Shown: positions 1 through 9,013 of the stretch, in pieces
How the letters are laid out: every line of letters starts with the position of its first letter
How positions within the stretch are numbered: the first letter of the stretch is position 1
Assembly (NCBI GenBank): GCA_016125085.1
Contig: WGMM01000019.1
Span: 186,001 to 250,000 of the forward strand
Reading direction: 5' to 3'
Length of the DNA stretch: 64,000 bases
Source: a bacterium
Lineage (GTDB): Bacteria; Planctomycetota; Planctomycetia; Isosphaerales; Isosphaeraceae
The notes under the pieces: model-generated
What the model was told of the DNA's origin: nothing
Database searches by the model: none
What the model saw: the letters and a program-made list of their open reading frames with translations, nothing else
Position numbers and translations under genes: made by a program

Positions 1-161
1 ACGAAGAAATAGGGCGTAACGGTCGAGAAGCCAGGGGGAATGAACATGCAAGCATCCTTCATGGCTGATGAAGTTCATGAAATGACATACGTTCGATATT
101 ACTGGTATCAGGAACGGAAAGCACGAAAACGATCGGCGAGTTCGAGAATAATCGATGCGAA
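1..161. other. left-edge non-coding stretch
   Basis: No convincing gene is visible. Open frames here run antisense into the Nudix gene and have no family features. It is probably the 3' flank of the Nudix gene, although the tail of a gene lying outside the window cannot be excluded. Confidence 0.4.
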
Positions 162-620
162 TCAGACGATTTCTGAACCTTCCGGAGCGAGAATCGACAG
201 CGGGGCGACCGGCCCGCCCCGTTCGAGATATTCGAAAACTTCGACCACGTCGTCGCCCCGCAGGAACAGGCTGCGGACTTGGTCGAGCGTGAACCAGCGG
301 GCGCCGAGGGATTCTTTGTCGGCCCAGGCTTTCGGCGTCGGGTCGCCCGCCGGTTCGGCCGTGAACAGGAACCGGATGCGATTGCCACGCTGGGGCTGGG
401 AATGTTCGATGCGCAGCAGGCCCGTGATGCGAACTTTCACGCCCGACTCTTCGAAAGTCTCGCGCTGGGCGGCTTCCACGTAGCTTTCGCCCGGCTCGAC
501 GCGGCCGGCTGGAAAATACCACGCCTGGCCATGCTTGCGTTCCTGAATGAGCAGAAACCGGCCTTCGTGCCTGACCGCCACGACCACGAAAAACCAGCTC
601 GGGATCGGATCCTTGCTCAT
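162..620 (-). CDS. Nudix hydrolase
   Basis: A 152-residue Nudix (MutT-like) pyrophosphohydrolase that would cleave a nucleoside diphosphate linked to another moiety, in the cytoplasm. The Nudix box is complete at about residues 39-61: G39, E45, R53-E54, E57-E58, G60. It is preceded by a typical beta-strand region (FVVVAVRHEGRFLLIQE). I chose the ATG at 620 because GGGAG lies about 5 bases upstream; a longer frame to 743 adds 41 residues without family character. It is a single-domain protein. The substrate cannot be told from sequence. It is the last gene of a minus-strand run that begins at the response regulator. Confidence 0.88.
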   Translation of the reverse strand: MSKDPIPSWFFVVVAVRHEGRFLLIQERKHGQAWYFPAGRVEPGESYVEAAQRETFEESGVKVRITGLLRIEHSQPQRGNRIRFLFTAEPAGDPTPKAWADKESLGARWFTLDQVRSLFLRGDDVVEVFEYLERGGPVAPLSILAPEGSEIV

Positions 621-810
621 CTTCGCTCCCGCAGTCGAGTTCGAATCCGCCGGCGACGTTTTCCGTACGTTGCTCGCAGCGGATTCACGCGACGGATCGG
701 AATACCAAGTGTGCTTCGCCACGATCATCGCATGATTCGGCAAATTCTAATGCAACTGGCCGAATGGATACCAGAGAAGTTCGCGAAATCGACCGACGCC
801 CCCCTTCGAT

Positions 811-1260
811 TCAAGCTTGCTGACTGAGCTGCTTCAGAGCCTCGTCGATGAACGCCTGCCAGGTTTCGTCGGGGAACCAGATCATGTCCATGGGCAGACG
901 GGCGTCGGCCTCAGGTTCGTGGCGCACGAGCTTTCGATAGAGGTAAATAAAGGCCGAAACCCGCATGTTCATGGCGCAGTGCACCCATACTTTTCGGCCT
1001 TCGAAAGCTTTCATCACGCCGAAGAATTCTCGCAGGCGGTCGATCGTGGGGGCTTCCCAGATCACGGGAATCTGCACGTAGGCGACGCCCAGGCCTGTGA
1101 CGAGTTCGGACTCGCCAGGCAGGGCGTTCGTCGACGTCGGCAACGCGAGATTGATGACGGCCTCGATGCCGAATTCGGGCAGGCGGTCGATATCGGCTTT
1201 CGAAAGCTGCCCTGATGACCAGAGCCAGTCGAAGACCTGATGCGTGTTGATGGCGTCCAT
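811..1260 (-). CDS. protein tyrosine phosphatase-like protein with a short P-loop
   Basis: A 149-residue protein with the overall layout of compact dual-specificity phosphatases: an early VINLA strand (residues 35-39), a YVQIPV strand (61-66), then the phosphate loop WVHCAMNMRVSAF. His94 and Cys95 are the expected catalytic pair, but Arg100 follows after only four residues, where the canonical signature is HCx5R. The start at 1260 has GGAAG upstream; the frame continues to 1305 without support. It lies 63 bases after the diheme cytochrome c gene on the same strand, so co-transcription is plausible. Family membership is likely; phosphatase activity is uncertain because of the shortened loop. 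Confidence 0.7.
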   Translation of the reverse strand: MDAINTHQVFDWLWSSGQLSKADIDRLPEFGIEAVINLALPTSTNALPGESELVTGLGVAYVQIPVIWEAPTIDRLREFFGVMKAFEGRKVWVHCAMNMRVSAFIYLYRKLVRHEPEADARLPMDMIWFPDETWQAFIDEALKQLSQQA

Positions 1261-1323
1261 GGGTCTTCCGGATGTCATTCGAATTTGCAACCAGGGCCAA
1301 TGCAATTCAATCAGATTGCGACA

Positions 1324-2013
1324 TTATTCCGCCGCCCATGTCTCCGTCCGCCCCAGCAGCCAGCGGCGCAGGGCGTTCAGGTCGTCTTTTTTCAATGTCT
1401 GCCCGAAGGCCGGCATGCGGCCTCGGCCTTTTTCGACAAGGTCGGTGAACTGTTCGGGGCGGGTCAAGGACGGACGGCCCGTCAGCCGGGGGCCGATTTC
1501 GTTGCCGATACCTTCCAGGCCATGGCAGTTGGCACACTGGCGGGCGTATAGTTCGGCCGTCACTGGCGAATTGCGCTGGGCGGCCGAAACGGCCTCCTGG
1601 TCAGTCTGGTGCGATTCCTTCAGGGCAAGTTCCGGCTCGACTCGCGGCAGCTCGGCAGATCGTTCGGGCCTGAATTTCTTGTGCAGGTGCTCGGCCATGA
1701 GGTCTTCGTAGTCTTTCGGCAGTGTCGCGCCCCAGCCGATCATCTTGGTGATTTCGGCCTTCCACTGCGGCAGGGTCAACTGCTGCTGCTCGATCATTTC
1801 CATGCTGTGGCAGACGTTGCAATGCAGAGTGATGCGCTGATCGAGAAACCGGACGAGTTCGTTCGGGTCAAGTTCGCGCACTTCGGCCAGCGAAGGGCTC
1901 GGCGGCTCGACGAATTTCGGCGGCTCCTGGGCGGAGAGCATCAGGGCCAGACCGGAAATGCCAGCAAGCGGCAAAGCGGCAAGAATTGCGATGAATTTCG
2001 ATTTCATTTTCAT
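1324..2013 (-). CDS. diheme cytochrome c, probable electron acceptor of the sulfite dehydrogenase
   Basis: A 229-residue exported protein with an N-terminal signal sequence (basic MKMKSK, then hydrophobic to about residue 28). Two heme c sites are visible: CNVCH (Cys65, Cys68, His69) and CANCH (Cys160, Cys163, His164). Met200 in GRMPAFG is the likely axial ligand of the second heme. The gene follows the SorA-like molybdoenzyme by 62 bases on the same strand, so it probably takes electrons from sulfite oxidation in the periplasm. SorB partners are usually small and monoheme; SoxD-type partners are diheme but larger. This protein sits between the two, so I give no symbol. Confidence 0.82.
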   Translation of the reverse strand: MKMKSKFIAILAALPLAGISGLALMLSAQEPPKFVEPPSPSLAEVRELDPNELVRFLDQRITLHCNVCHSMEMIEQQQLTLPQWKAEITKMIGWGATLPKDYEDLMAEHLHKKFRPERSAELPRVEPELALKESHQTDQEAVSAAQRNSPVTAELYARQCANCHGLEGIGNEIGPRLTGRPSLTRPEQFTDLVEKGRGRMPAFGQTLKKDDLNALRRWLLGRTETWAAE

Positions 2014-2075
2014 TGCGGGCGTTCCGTACGTAGCGGCCGGGTTGATCGATGCGATGAGGACGGCGGGTGCGGGAT

Positions 2076-3254
2076 TCAGGAGATCCGGATCGGCACGCCG
2101 TCGATGGCGTTGAAAAGGTAGCCGCTCTTGTTCCAGAACGGTTCGACGGGCTGAGTGTTACCGTTCGAATCGGTCGCACGCGTTTCGATCACGAGCTTCT
2201 CGCCGGCGGCGGCTTCGAAATTCCATTTCCATCGCACCCATGCGCCAGCTGTGCGCGATTTCGAAACGATTTCGGCCGTAGCCCAAGGGTCCGTCGGGCG
2301 CGTGCGGATTTCGACCTTGTCGATGACGCCGGGGCCCGTCCACGCCTGGCCGCGGACTTCGTGCCGGCCGGGCGGGAGTGTCTGCCCGGGCAGGTGCGAA
2401 GTGACGAGCGATTTGACGTTCAGGATCTTCACGCTCGTCATTTGGTCGGGCTTGGGCGTGTCGGCCGGCGTGATCGGCACGGTGTTGATCTTGTAGGCGG
2501 TTTTCTGGAAGAAGGCGGGCGATTCTTCGGCGCTGGCCGTGATGCGGACGATCCATTTGACCCAGTGGTTGGCCGTCCACGTGGGCACGACGAGCCGCAG
2601 CGGGCCGCCGTGCAGCAGGGGCAGCGGTTGGCCGTTCATGCGGTCGGCGAGGAGGACGTCGTCCTGCATCAGGCGATCGAGCGGCAGGCTGCGGGTATAG
2701 GGCGGCGTTTTGGGCGAGGGGGTGACATCAGCGGTTTCGAAAATCAGGTGCCGGGCGGCGGTGTCGAGGCCGATGGCCCGAATCAGGTCAGCGAAGCGGA
2801 TGCCGGACCAGAGCGCCTGGCCGACGGCGCCACGTTCCCACATCAGCCCGGGCACTTTGGGCGTGAACAGGGCACGGCCGTTGCCGGCGCACATGGCCAC
2901 GGCGGGCAGTTCATGGCGCGGGTGGGCGGCGATGATCTCAGCCAGGGGCAGCGTGCGGGGTTTGGTGAAGGCACCGTCGAAGGCGATCTTCCAGCCATCG
3001 GGCCGCACGGCCGGTTCGCCGAAGTGGTTGCGGACGAAAAACCAGTCGTTGGGCGTGAATTCGGAGTCGAGCTTGTCGACGGGCGTTTCCAGGTCAAGCG
3101 GGCGGCGCGAGCGGACGATCAGGCCCGGTTTCGTCTCGATTGAGGGCGCGGCCTCTTGCGGCATGGGACGGGAAAAGCTGGTCGAAGGGACCATCAGTCC
3201 GGCGGAGGTCAGCGAGACCGACCGGATGAGGAATCGGCGACGATCTTCGGACAT
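2076..3254 (-). CDS. SorA-like sulfite oxidase family molybdopterin enzyme
   Basis: A 392-residue member of the sulfite oxidase family, expected to oxidise sulfite to sulfate in the periplasm using a molybdopterin cofactor. The N-terminus has a twin-arginine pattern (DRRRFL) and a hydrophobic stretch, consistent with Tat export of a folded cofactor enzyme. The region TPNDWFFVRNHFGEP (from about residue 67) is the family's usual entry, and Cys122 in AMCAGNGR is the expected molybdenum ligand. A Mo-co dimerisation-like beta domain makes up the last 120 residues or so. It lies directly before a diheme cytochrome c gene, which supports a SorAB-type dehydrogenase rather than an oxygen-using oxidase. 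Sulfane dehydrogenase SoxC is the main alternative. Confidence 0.85.
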   Translation of the reverse strand: MSEDRRRFLIRSVSLTSAGLMVPSTSFSRPMPQEAAPSIETKPGLIVRSRRPLDLETPVDKLDSEFTPNDWFFVRNHFGEPAVRPDGWKIAFDGAFTKPRTLPLAEIIAAHPRHELPAVAMCAGNGRALFTPKVPGLMWERGAVGQALWSGIRFADLIRAIGLDTAARHLIFETADVTPSPKTPPYTRSLPLDRLMQDDVLLADRMNGQPLPLLHGGPLRLVVPTWTANHWVKWIVRITASAEESPAFFQKTAYKINTVPITPADTPKPDQMTSVKILNVKSLVTSHLPGQTLPPGRHEVRGQAWTGPGVIDKVEIRTRPTDPWATAEIVSKSRTAGAWVRWKWNFEAAAGEKLVIETRATDSNGNTQPVEPFWNKSGYLFNAIDGVPIRIS

Positions 3255-3380
3255 GAGCGGATTTCCGGAATGTCAGGAGGGCGAGATATCCACGCGGCCA
3301 GGGCGGCCATGGAAGCATTTTACGAAATTCGGCGGGCAATGCATGCCGTATGCGGCAAATTCCGGGCGAACCGGGCGAAA

Positions 3381-5285
3381 TTATGCGGTATTCGAAAGTG
3401 TCACGGCGCGCAGCGGGGGCGCGGGCACGATCACTTCGAACACGGTGCCCTGCCCTGGCTGGGAACGGAAGCGGATTTTGCCGTTCATCTGGGCCACGAT
3501 GCGGGCCACCCGTGGCAGGCCCAGGCCGAGCCCTCGGCCAGCGCGGCGTCCGCAGTAGAAGGGGTCGAACAGGTGGTGGGCTTCGTTGGAGTCGAACCCC
3601 CGGCCCTGATCTTCCACGTGAAGGGCGAGGCCGTGGGCTTCGTGTTTGAGCGACACGATGACGGTGCCGCCCTCGGGCGAGGCCTCGATGGCGTTGCGCA
3701 CGAGTGCTGTGGCCAGGTGGCGGTAGGCGTCCGGGTCGAGCCGGTCGAGATCGAGCGTGGCGAGTTCCGGCGCGAGTCGAAGCTGAATCTGCAGATTCTT
3801 CCGCACCGAGTCGGGCTTGAATTCACGCACGATGCCGCGAAGGGTGTCGGCGGGGCGGAACAGCCGTGGCCGGGGGTCGCCGGGCCGGGCGATGAAGATC
3901 AGGTCGCGCAGCATGCGGTGGGCACGCAGGGTCTGATCGACGATGGCCTTGAGCGAAGAACGGGTCTGGTCGTCGGTGGCACGGGCCAGAAGAAGCTGCG
4001 CGCGGCCCTGAATGACGGCCAGGGGATTATTCAGTTCGTGGCCGGCTCCGGCGGCGAATTCGGCCAGAGATTCGAACCGGCTGGCCTGGGCCTGGAGTTC
4101 GGAATCGGCGCGGCGGCGACCGACTTCTTCGGCCCAGTCGTCCCACTGGCGGAACCGGTCCCAGATCGAGTTTCGGAACCGGTGCCAGCGAGATTCGATG
4201 TGCGAAAGATGATCGCCTGAACCATCCGCCACTGGAAAATCGCAGTGCGAATTCCGCGGAGATTCGCCAGCGGCATGCGTTTCATGCGTTACGCCGATCG
4301 ATGCCGGGCCGACGAAGCGGCGGATGTCTTCATCGATCTCGCGGAGCAGTTTCGTGGCGGCGATCGCTTCCTTGCGGGATTCTTCGGCACGATGTGCCTG
4401 GCGGATCAGGGCGAGGCTGCGCCGGACGAGCGAAGCGTCGTCAGGCGCTTCGAGCCGGTAACGGGCGAGAACGGTTTTGACCATCGCCTCGGTGAGAGCG
4501 ACGCGGGGGTCGTTCGAGGCGTTATCGAGCGATCCGGAGGGCACGAGAGCGTATCGGCTGGATGAGGCGATGGCGTGCCCCTGGCGGACAAGATCGGTGA
4601 GCGAAGCGGCGTTGGTCTGAACTTGCGACGCTCTCGGCGCGGGGTTCGGGTCGGTCTTGATCAGCCAGAGGGCGCGGGCGACCGCTTCGAGGCCCAGCCT
4701 GCCAAGGATCCAGTGCGACCATGCATCGGCGGAAGTGCCGAGGACTTCGACTTCGATGCGGCGTTTTTCGGCGATGTCGGTGGCTTCGAGCCAGGCCCGG
4801 AAGCGATCAGGCGAACGGGTGGCTATGGTCCAGAGCGATCCCTGGAGCATCATGGACCAGTCGAGGCCCTTCCACGGCAGGTTCAGGCCGGATTCGTCGA
4901 TGGCGCGGTCGATGGCACAGCCCAGGGCGATGCCGGAGCACCAGAGCATGCGGACGGCTTCGAAGTCGGCCGGTTCCGTGAAGCTCCAGACGGCTTCGGG
5001 CGGGGCCATGGGATTGCCCTGGCCCCAGACGCGGCGGGCCGCGAAGCCGGGATCCCAGACGATCGATCTGTCGGTTGCCGTGGGGTTCGTGCCAGGTTCC
5101 GCTTCGGCGCAGGAATCGGCCCAGTTGCCCACGGTCGTCCACGCCCATGGCAGCGGGGCGGGTTCCGCGGGTGCGGTCAATGCCAGTCCATGGCTCGCCG
5201 AGAGATTCGACACGACCGCCGACTCCAATGCTGGCGGAGAGAACGCATGCCATCCATAGCATGCACGATCGCTCCGTATAGCCAT
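3381..5285 (-). CDS. sensor histidine kinase, soluble
   Basis: A 634-residue histidine kinase. The C-terminal half has the full kinase core: H-box with His416 in GHELNNPLAV, N-box RNAIEAS, G1 box DQGRGFD, F-box LFDPFYCG and G2 box GRGLGLGL. I see no transmembrane segment. The first 350 residues or so match no domain I recognise; they contain a helical region (SLALIRQAHRAEESRKEA) just before the kinase core. The gene lies 81 bases downstream of an HTH-receiver regulator on the same strand, its probable partner. The ATG at 5285 sits in the loop of a 13-bp hairpin, so translation may be controlled, or a GTG about 24 codons further in may be used. Confidence 0.87.
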   Translation of the reverse strand: MAIRSDRACYGWHAFSPPALESAVVSNLSASHGLALTAPAEPAPLPWAWTTVGNWADSCAEAEPGTNPTATDRSIVWDPGFAARRVWGQGNPMAPPEAVWSFTEPADFEAVRMLWCSGIALGCAIDRAIDESGLNLPWKGLDWSMMLQGSLWTIATRSPDRFRAWLEATDIAEKRRIEVEVLGTSADAWSHWILGRLGLEAVARALWLIKTDPNPAPRASQVQTNAASLTDLVRQGHAIASSSRYALVPSGSLDNASNDPRVALTEAMVKTVLARYRLEAPDDASLVRRSLALIRQAHRAEESRKEAIAATKLLREIDEDIRRFVGPASIGVTHETHAAGESPRNSHCDFPVADGSGDHLSHIESRWHRFRNSIWDRFRQWDDWAEEVGRRRADSELQAQASRFESLAEFAAGAGHELNNPLAVIQGRAQLLLARATDDQTRSSLKAIVDQTLRAHRMLRDLIFIARPGDPRPRLFRPADTLRGIVREFKPDSVRKNLQIQLRLAPELATLDLDRLDPDAYRHLATALVRNAIEASPEGGTVIVSLKHEAHGLALHVEDQGRGFDSNEAHHLFDPFYCGRRAGRGLGLGLPRVARIVAQMNGKIRFRSQPGQGTVFEVIVPAPPLRAVTLSNTA

Positions 5286-5308
5286 TGTCGGATGGTACGG
5301 AGCGATCG
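5266..5308 (-). promoter_or_regulatory. 13-bp inverted repeat around the histidine-kinase start codon
   Basis: CGATCGCTCCGTA at 5266-5278 is an exact inverted copy of 5296-5308, separated by 17 bases. In the minus-strand transcript the kinase ATG (5283-5285) and its upstream bases fall in the loop. It could occlude initiation, act as an attenuator between regulator and kinase, or be an operator. There is no T-run, so it is not a standard intrinsic terminator. The repeat is directly visible; its function is inferred. Confidence 0.6.
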
Positions 5309-5366
5309 CTTGACCGTCAAAATCGAACGGTCCGGCAAGCCTTGCGGATTACGCGGAGTGTGGCGG

Positions 5367-5951
5367 TCAGATCGCCATCTCTTCGTAGCTCATGTCGAGA
5401 AGTTCGGCGATCTTGGTTTTGAGGGCGTCGATGTCGAGCGGCTTGTGCATGAACGAATCGGCGCCGGCGGCGGTGAGTTCGCTGATCTTGTCTTCCTCGA
5501 CCATACCCGAGATGCAGATGATCTTGATATCGGTCAGGTTCGGGTCGCGACGGATTGCCTCGCACACGGCCTTGCCGTTGATGTCGGGCAGCATGATGTC
5601 GAGGATGATCAGGTCCGGGTGGTATTCGTTGGCCTGCTTGCCGGCCTCGAAACCGTTATTGACCGCGCGGCATTCGAATTTGCCGCCTTCGGTGAGCACG
5701 TCGGTGAGGAGTTCGACGATGCCCGGATCGTCGTCGACGATCAGCACACGCCGCTTGCCGCTCTCCAGAGCGTCCGTCGGAATGCCGTGCTCACGCATGA
5801 ACCGGATCAGAGCTTCACGCGGAATACGGCGGAATTTCGAACCTGGAACGCGAAAGCCCCGAAGCTGCCCGGAATCGAAGCAGCGGATGATCGTCTGTTG
5901 ACTGACCTTGCAAATCCTCGCCGCTTCTCCAGTTGTGAATACGGTCTTCAT
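5367..5951 (-). CDS. excisionase-type HTH / receiver domain response regulator
   Basis: A 194-residue regulator with reversed domain order. Residues 1-55 form an excisionase/MerR-like helix-turn-helix (TTGEAARICKVSQQTIIRCF, then a short wing with RIPREALIRFM). Residues 66-190 form a response-regulator receiver with acidic pocket Asp73-Asp75, phospho-acceptor Asp118 and conserved Lys170. Classical OmpR or NarL regulators have the receiver first. It precedes the histidine kinase by 81 bases and is probably phosphorylated by it. A good sigma-70-type promoter lies about 165 bases upstream. Targets are unknown. Confidence 0.88.
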   Translation of the reverse strand: MKTVFTTGEAARICKVSQQTIIRCFDSGQLRGFRVPGSKFRRIPREALIRFMREHGIPTDALESGKRRVLIVDDDPGIVELLTDVLTEGGKFECRAVNNGFEAGKQANEYHPDLIILDIMLPDINGKAVCEAIRRDPNLTDIKIICISGMVEEDKISELTAAGADSFMHKPLDIDALKTKIAELLDMSYEEMAI

Positions 5952-6270
5952 GATGCCCGATGTCCCCCTCCGGTAAGGCTCGCCGGCTAGCCGTTTCAGG
6001 TCTTTCTCATTTCACGACTTCCGTGAATTCGATTCGACCTGCCCCGCTTCGCCGAACGTAGAGATCCGTTCCATTGTGTGAATCTGTATCGAATACACTG
6101 GGTTTTCTAGCTTTGCCATGATAGGAAAGTTACCTAGTGTGTCAACAGGAATTCTTGGAATTTGGGGTGATTGGGACGATCTGACACGACAGCCTGGCAA
6201 AGGTGGTAAAAGAAGGGGGAAAGCGTTTCGTAATCAGGGATGGAATGGGGAGTTCGGGAACGGGAAGAGA
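5952..6270. other. intergenic region between mnmG and the response regulator
   Basis: No gene is supported in these 319 bases. The stretch holds the end flank of mnmG, the promoter described at 6118-6145 and a long leader for the response regulator. The small open frames here have no plausible start or family features. Confidence 0.6.
6118..6145 (-). promoter_or_regulatory. sigma-70-type promoter of the regulator-kinase operon
   Basis: On the minus strand a perfect TTGACA (6140-6145) is followed after 16 bases by TATCAT (6118-6123), one mismatch from consensus. It would start transcription near 6111, leaving a leader of about 160 bases before the response regulator start at 5951. The surrounding sequence is clearly more AT-rich than the flanking genes. 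No other gene on that strand lies between. Confidence 0.6.
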
Positions 6271-8169
6271 TTATGCGGAACGATCGTCGGCGGGGTGATC
6301 CGTACCGTTTTCCGTGGACTGTCCAGCCGGAGCGACCCGGGGAAACTGGGGGCTTTTCTTGAGCAGGATAAGCAGGGTGGCGACATCACCGGGCGTGATG
6401 CCGCTGATGCGCCCGGCCTGGCCGACGGTCGCGGGACGGAGCCGGGCGAATTTTTCGCGAGCTTCGAAGCGCAGGGCCGTCATCCGGGCGTAGTCGACGT
6501 CAGGCGGAATTTTTTTGTCTTCGAGCCGGCGAAACTGGTCGACGTGGGCCGATTGCCGCTCGACATAGCCGCTGTATTTGGTTTCGGTCACGACGTGGGT
6601 GATCGCCGTGGGCAGCCACTGGGCGGGGTCGAGACGGGTGTCGATGCGGGCGACGTCGGCCCAGACGGTTTCGGGCCGGCGGAGGAACTTTTCGAGCGTC
6701 ATGTCGTCGTGCCGGGTCGTGCGGAGGATTTCCCGCAGGCGGCTGGCGTGGTCGTCGCGGGCGGCGAAGCGAGCCCAGCGGCGGTCGTCGACGAGTTCCA
6801 GGGCTCGTGCTTTGGGCGTCAGGCGGAAATCGGCATTGTCGTGGCGCAGGATCAGCCGGAACTCGGCCCGGCTGGTGAGCATGCGGTAAGGCTCTTCGAC
6901 GCCCTTGGTGACGAGGTCGTCGATCATGACGCCGATATAGGCCTCGGAGCGGTCGATCAAGAGCGGCTCGCGGCTGGTGGCGGCGAGGGCGGCGTTGGCC
7001 CCGGCAACGAGCCCCTGGGCAGCGGCCTCTTCGTAGCCAGTAGTGCCGTTGATCTGCCCGGCGAGATAAAGGCCTGGAACGTGTTTGACGGAGAGCGTGG
7101 AATCGAGCTGAGTGGGCGGGGCGAAGTCGTATTCGACGGCATAGCCGAAGCGCATGATCTCGGCATTTTCGAGGCCCGGGATGCGGGCGATGACGGCCTC
7201 CTGCACGTCGCGCGGGAGGCTGGTGGAAATGCCGTTGCAGTAGTATTCGAAGGTGTTGCGGCCTTCCGGCTCGAGGAAGACCTGGTGGCGGTCGCGATCG
7301 GCGAAGCGGACGACCTTGTCTTCGATCGACGGGCAGTAGCGCGGGCCGATGCCTTCGATCTGGCCTGAGTACATCGGTGCCCGGTGCAGGTTGGCACGGA
7401 TGATGTCGTGAACTTCGTCGTTGGTATAGGTAATGTGGCAATTGACTTGCGGCTGGGCGAGCCGGTCGGTCAGAAACGAGAACGGCGAGGGTTCGTCGTC
7501 GCCGGGCTGGGGTTCGAGCCTGGAGAAATCGATCGTGCGGCCGTTGAGCCGGGGCGGAGTGCCGGTCTTGAACCGGTGGAGCTCGAGACCGAGTTCCTTG
7601 AGACTTCCCGAAAGCCCCAGGGCAGCGATATCGCCTGCCCTGCCCCCTTTGGTTTTGGTCTCGCCCGTGTGCATGAGTGCTTGCAGGAATGTGCCGGTCG
7701 TGAGAACGACGGCCCGGGCGCGGTAGGTGAAACCGCCCGCGACGCCGACGCCGGCGACTCGGCCGGATTCGACGAGGACCGATTCCGTGAGTTCCTGGCG
7801 GATCGTGAGATTGGGCTGGGATTCGACGAACCGTTTGGCCAGAAACTGATAGGCCTTTTTGTCGCACTGGGCGCGGGGGCTGTGCATGGCCGGGCCCTTG
7901 GTGCGGTTGAGCAGGCGGAACTGGATGCCGGTGGCGTCGGTGATCTGGCCCATGACGCCGCCCAGGGCGTCGATTTCTCGCACGATCTGCCCCTTGGCCA
8001 CGCCGCCGATGGCGGGGTTACAGCTCATCTGGCCGATGGAATCGACATTGAGCGTCAGCAGGGCTGTACGGCAGCCGAGCCTTGCGGAGGCCATGGCGGC
8101 TTCGATGCCGGCGTGTCCGCCGCCGACGACAATGACGTCGAACTGATAAGGATTGGGTCGTGCGCTCAT
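6271..8169 (-). CDS. mnmG: tRNA uridine-5-carboxymethylaminomethyl modification enzyme MnmG
   Basis: A 632-residue FAD protein that, with MnmE, installs the (carboxymethyl)aminomethyl group on U34 of tRNAs in the cytoplasm. The N-terminal FAD motif is [12 protein letters not shown], followed by the family signature [18 protein letters not shown] and the TGTFL segment. The C-terminal helical domain ends with the usual region involved in MnmE and tRNA binding ([18 protein letters not shown]). The start at 8169 (MSARPNPY) gives the usual family length; the frame runs open to 8730 but that part is antisense to tpx and its upstream region. No mnmE is in the window. Confidence 0.96.
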   Translation of the reverse strand: MSARPNPYQFDVIVVGGGHAGIEAAMASARLGCRTALLTLNVDSIGQMSCNPAIGGVAKGQIVREIDALGGVMGQITDATGIQFRLLNRTKGPAMHSPRAQCDKKAYQFLAKRFVESQPNLTIRQELTESVLVESGRVAGVGVAGGFTYRARAVVLTTGTFLQALMHTGETKTKGGRAGDIAALGLSGSLKELGLELHRFKTGTPPRLNGRTIDFSRLEPQPGDDEPSPFSFLTDRLAQPQVNCHITYTNDEVHDIIRANLHRAPMYSGQIEGIGPRYCPSIEDKVVRFADRDRHQVFLEPEGRNTFEYYCNGISTSLPRDVQEAVIARIPGLENAEIMRFGYAVEYDFAPPTQLDSTLSVKHVPGLYLAGQINGTTGYEEAAAQGLVAGANAALAATSREPLLIDRSEAYIGVMIDDLVTKGVEEPYRMLTSRAEFRLILRHDNADFRLTPKARALELVDDRRWARFAARDDHASRLREILRTTRHDDMTLEKFLRRPETVWADVARIDTRLDPAQWLPTAITHVVTETKYSGYVERQSAHVDQFRRLEDKKIPPDVDYARMTALRFEAREKFARLRPATVGQAGRISGITPGDVATLLILLKKSPQFPRVAPAGQSTENGTDHPADDRSA

Positions 8170-8224
8170 GCGTGCGGTTCGGCCGATGTTCGATGCGGTT
8201 CGGGCGGCTTTCGAAGCCGGACCG

Positions 8225-8252
8225 TTGCGGATAGTCGCCGCGTGACTATGAT
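8225..8252 (+). promoter_or_regulatory. candidate tpx promoter
   Basis: TTGCGG (8225-8230), a 16-base spacer and TATGAT (8247-8252) resemble a sigma-70 promoter with a weak -35 box. TAGTC (8232-8236) and GACTA (8244-8248) form a small inverted repeat across the spacer and -10 box that could bind a regulator. The leader to tpx would be about 125 bases. Confidence 0.3.
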
Positions 8253-8385
8253 ATCGGAACATGAAGATCGCGCCAGTGTCGGTCTTCGAGTTCGGACAAG
8301 GTGACCGATCCGCCACGGAATGCGAACGTTCCGGCTTTCGACACCTTACATAGTCTAGCGATTCGTCGCGGGAGATTTCACGAAA

Positions 8386-8913
8386 ATGTCCGTCGTACGC
8401 ACCGGAGCGGTGACCCTGAAGGGCAATCCGAAGGACCTGATCGGCCCGGAACTGAAGGCCGGCGACAAGGCCCCTGACTTCAAGACGGTCGGAGGCGATC
8501 TGGCCGCCGTCACTCTGGCCGACACGACCGGCAAGGTCCGGCTGTTCAACGTGGTGCCGTCGCTGGACACCCCTGTCTGCAACATCCAGACCCGGAAATT
8601 CTCCGAAGAGCTGAACGCCCTCGGCGACAAGGTGGCGGCCTTCACCGTTTCCACCGACCTGCCCTTCGCCCAGACCCGCTGGTGCGGCGCGGCCGACGTG
8701 AAGAACATCAAGAACCTGAGCGACCTGCACAACGGCAGCTTCGGCGAAGCCTGGGGCGTACGGATCAAGGACTTCCCCGTGCCGTTCCTGACCCGAGCCG
8801 TTTTCGTCGTCGGCCCGGACGATACGGTCGTCTATGCCCAGTACGTGCCTGAAATCGCCCAGGAGCCCGATTACGAGCCCGTCCTGGCGGCGCTTAAGAA
8901 GGCGATCGGCTGA
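8386..8913 (+). CDS. tpx: thiol peroxidase Tpx (atypical 2-Cys peroxiredoxin)
   Basis: A 175-residue thiol peroxidase that reduces hydrogen peroxide and alkyl hydroperoxides at the expense of thioredoxin. The peroxidatic Cys65 lies in the signature [15 protein letters not shown], and the resolving Cys100 is in RWCGA, close to the spacing of 34 in E. coli Tpx. The family entry KAGDKAPDF and the C-terminal strand with EPDYEPVL are present. Length is typical and there is no signal peptide, so it is probably cytoplasmic. It is divergent from mnmG, with 216 bases between the two starts. Confidence 0.96.
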   Translation: MSVVRTGAVTLKGNPKDLIGPELKAGDKAPDFKTVGGDLAAVTLADTTGKVRLFNVVPSLDTPVCNIQTRKFSEELNALGDKVAAFTVSTDLPFAQTRWCGAADVKNIKNLSDLHNGSFGEAWGVRIKDFPVPFLTRAVFVVGPDDTVVYAQYVPEIAQEPDYEPVLAALKKAIG

Positions 8914-9013
8914 GAATCAATCGCGGATCGGCATCGCTGGAACTGCGATTTACGCACGGATCATCGATGCCGATCGTTTTGCCCTGACGTCATTTGCGGA
9001 TCGCGAAGACAAC

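Noticed and set aside
2067-3558. Long plus-strand frames opposite the sulfite oxidase gene
   Set aside because: They are antisense to a clear molybdoenzyme, rich in Arg/Gly from GC-rich codon shadows, with no family features.
8170-8730. N-terminal extension of MnmG to 8730
   Set aside because: The extra 187 residues are antisense to tpx and its leader; MnmG has its typical length when started at 8169.
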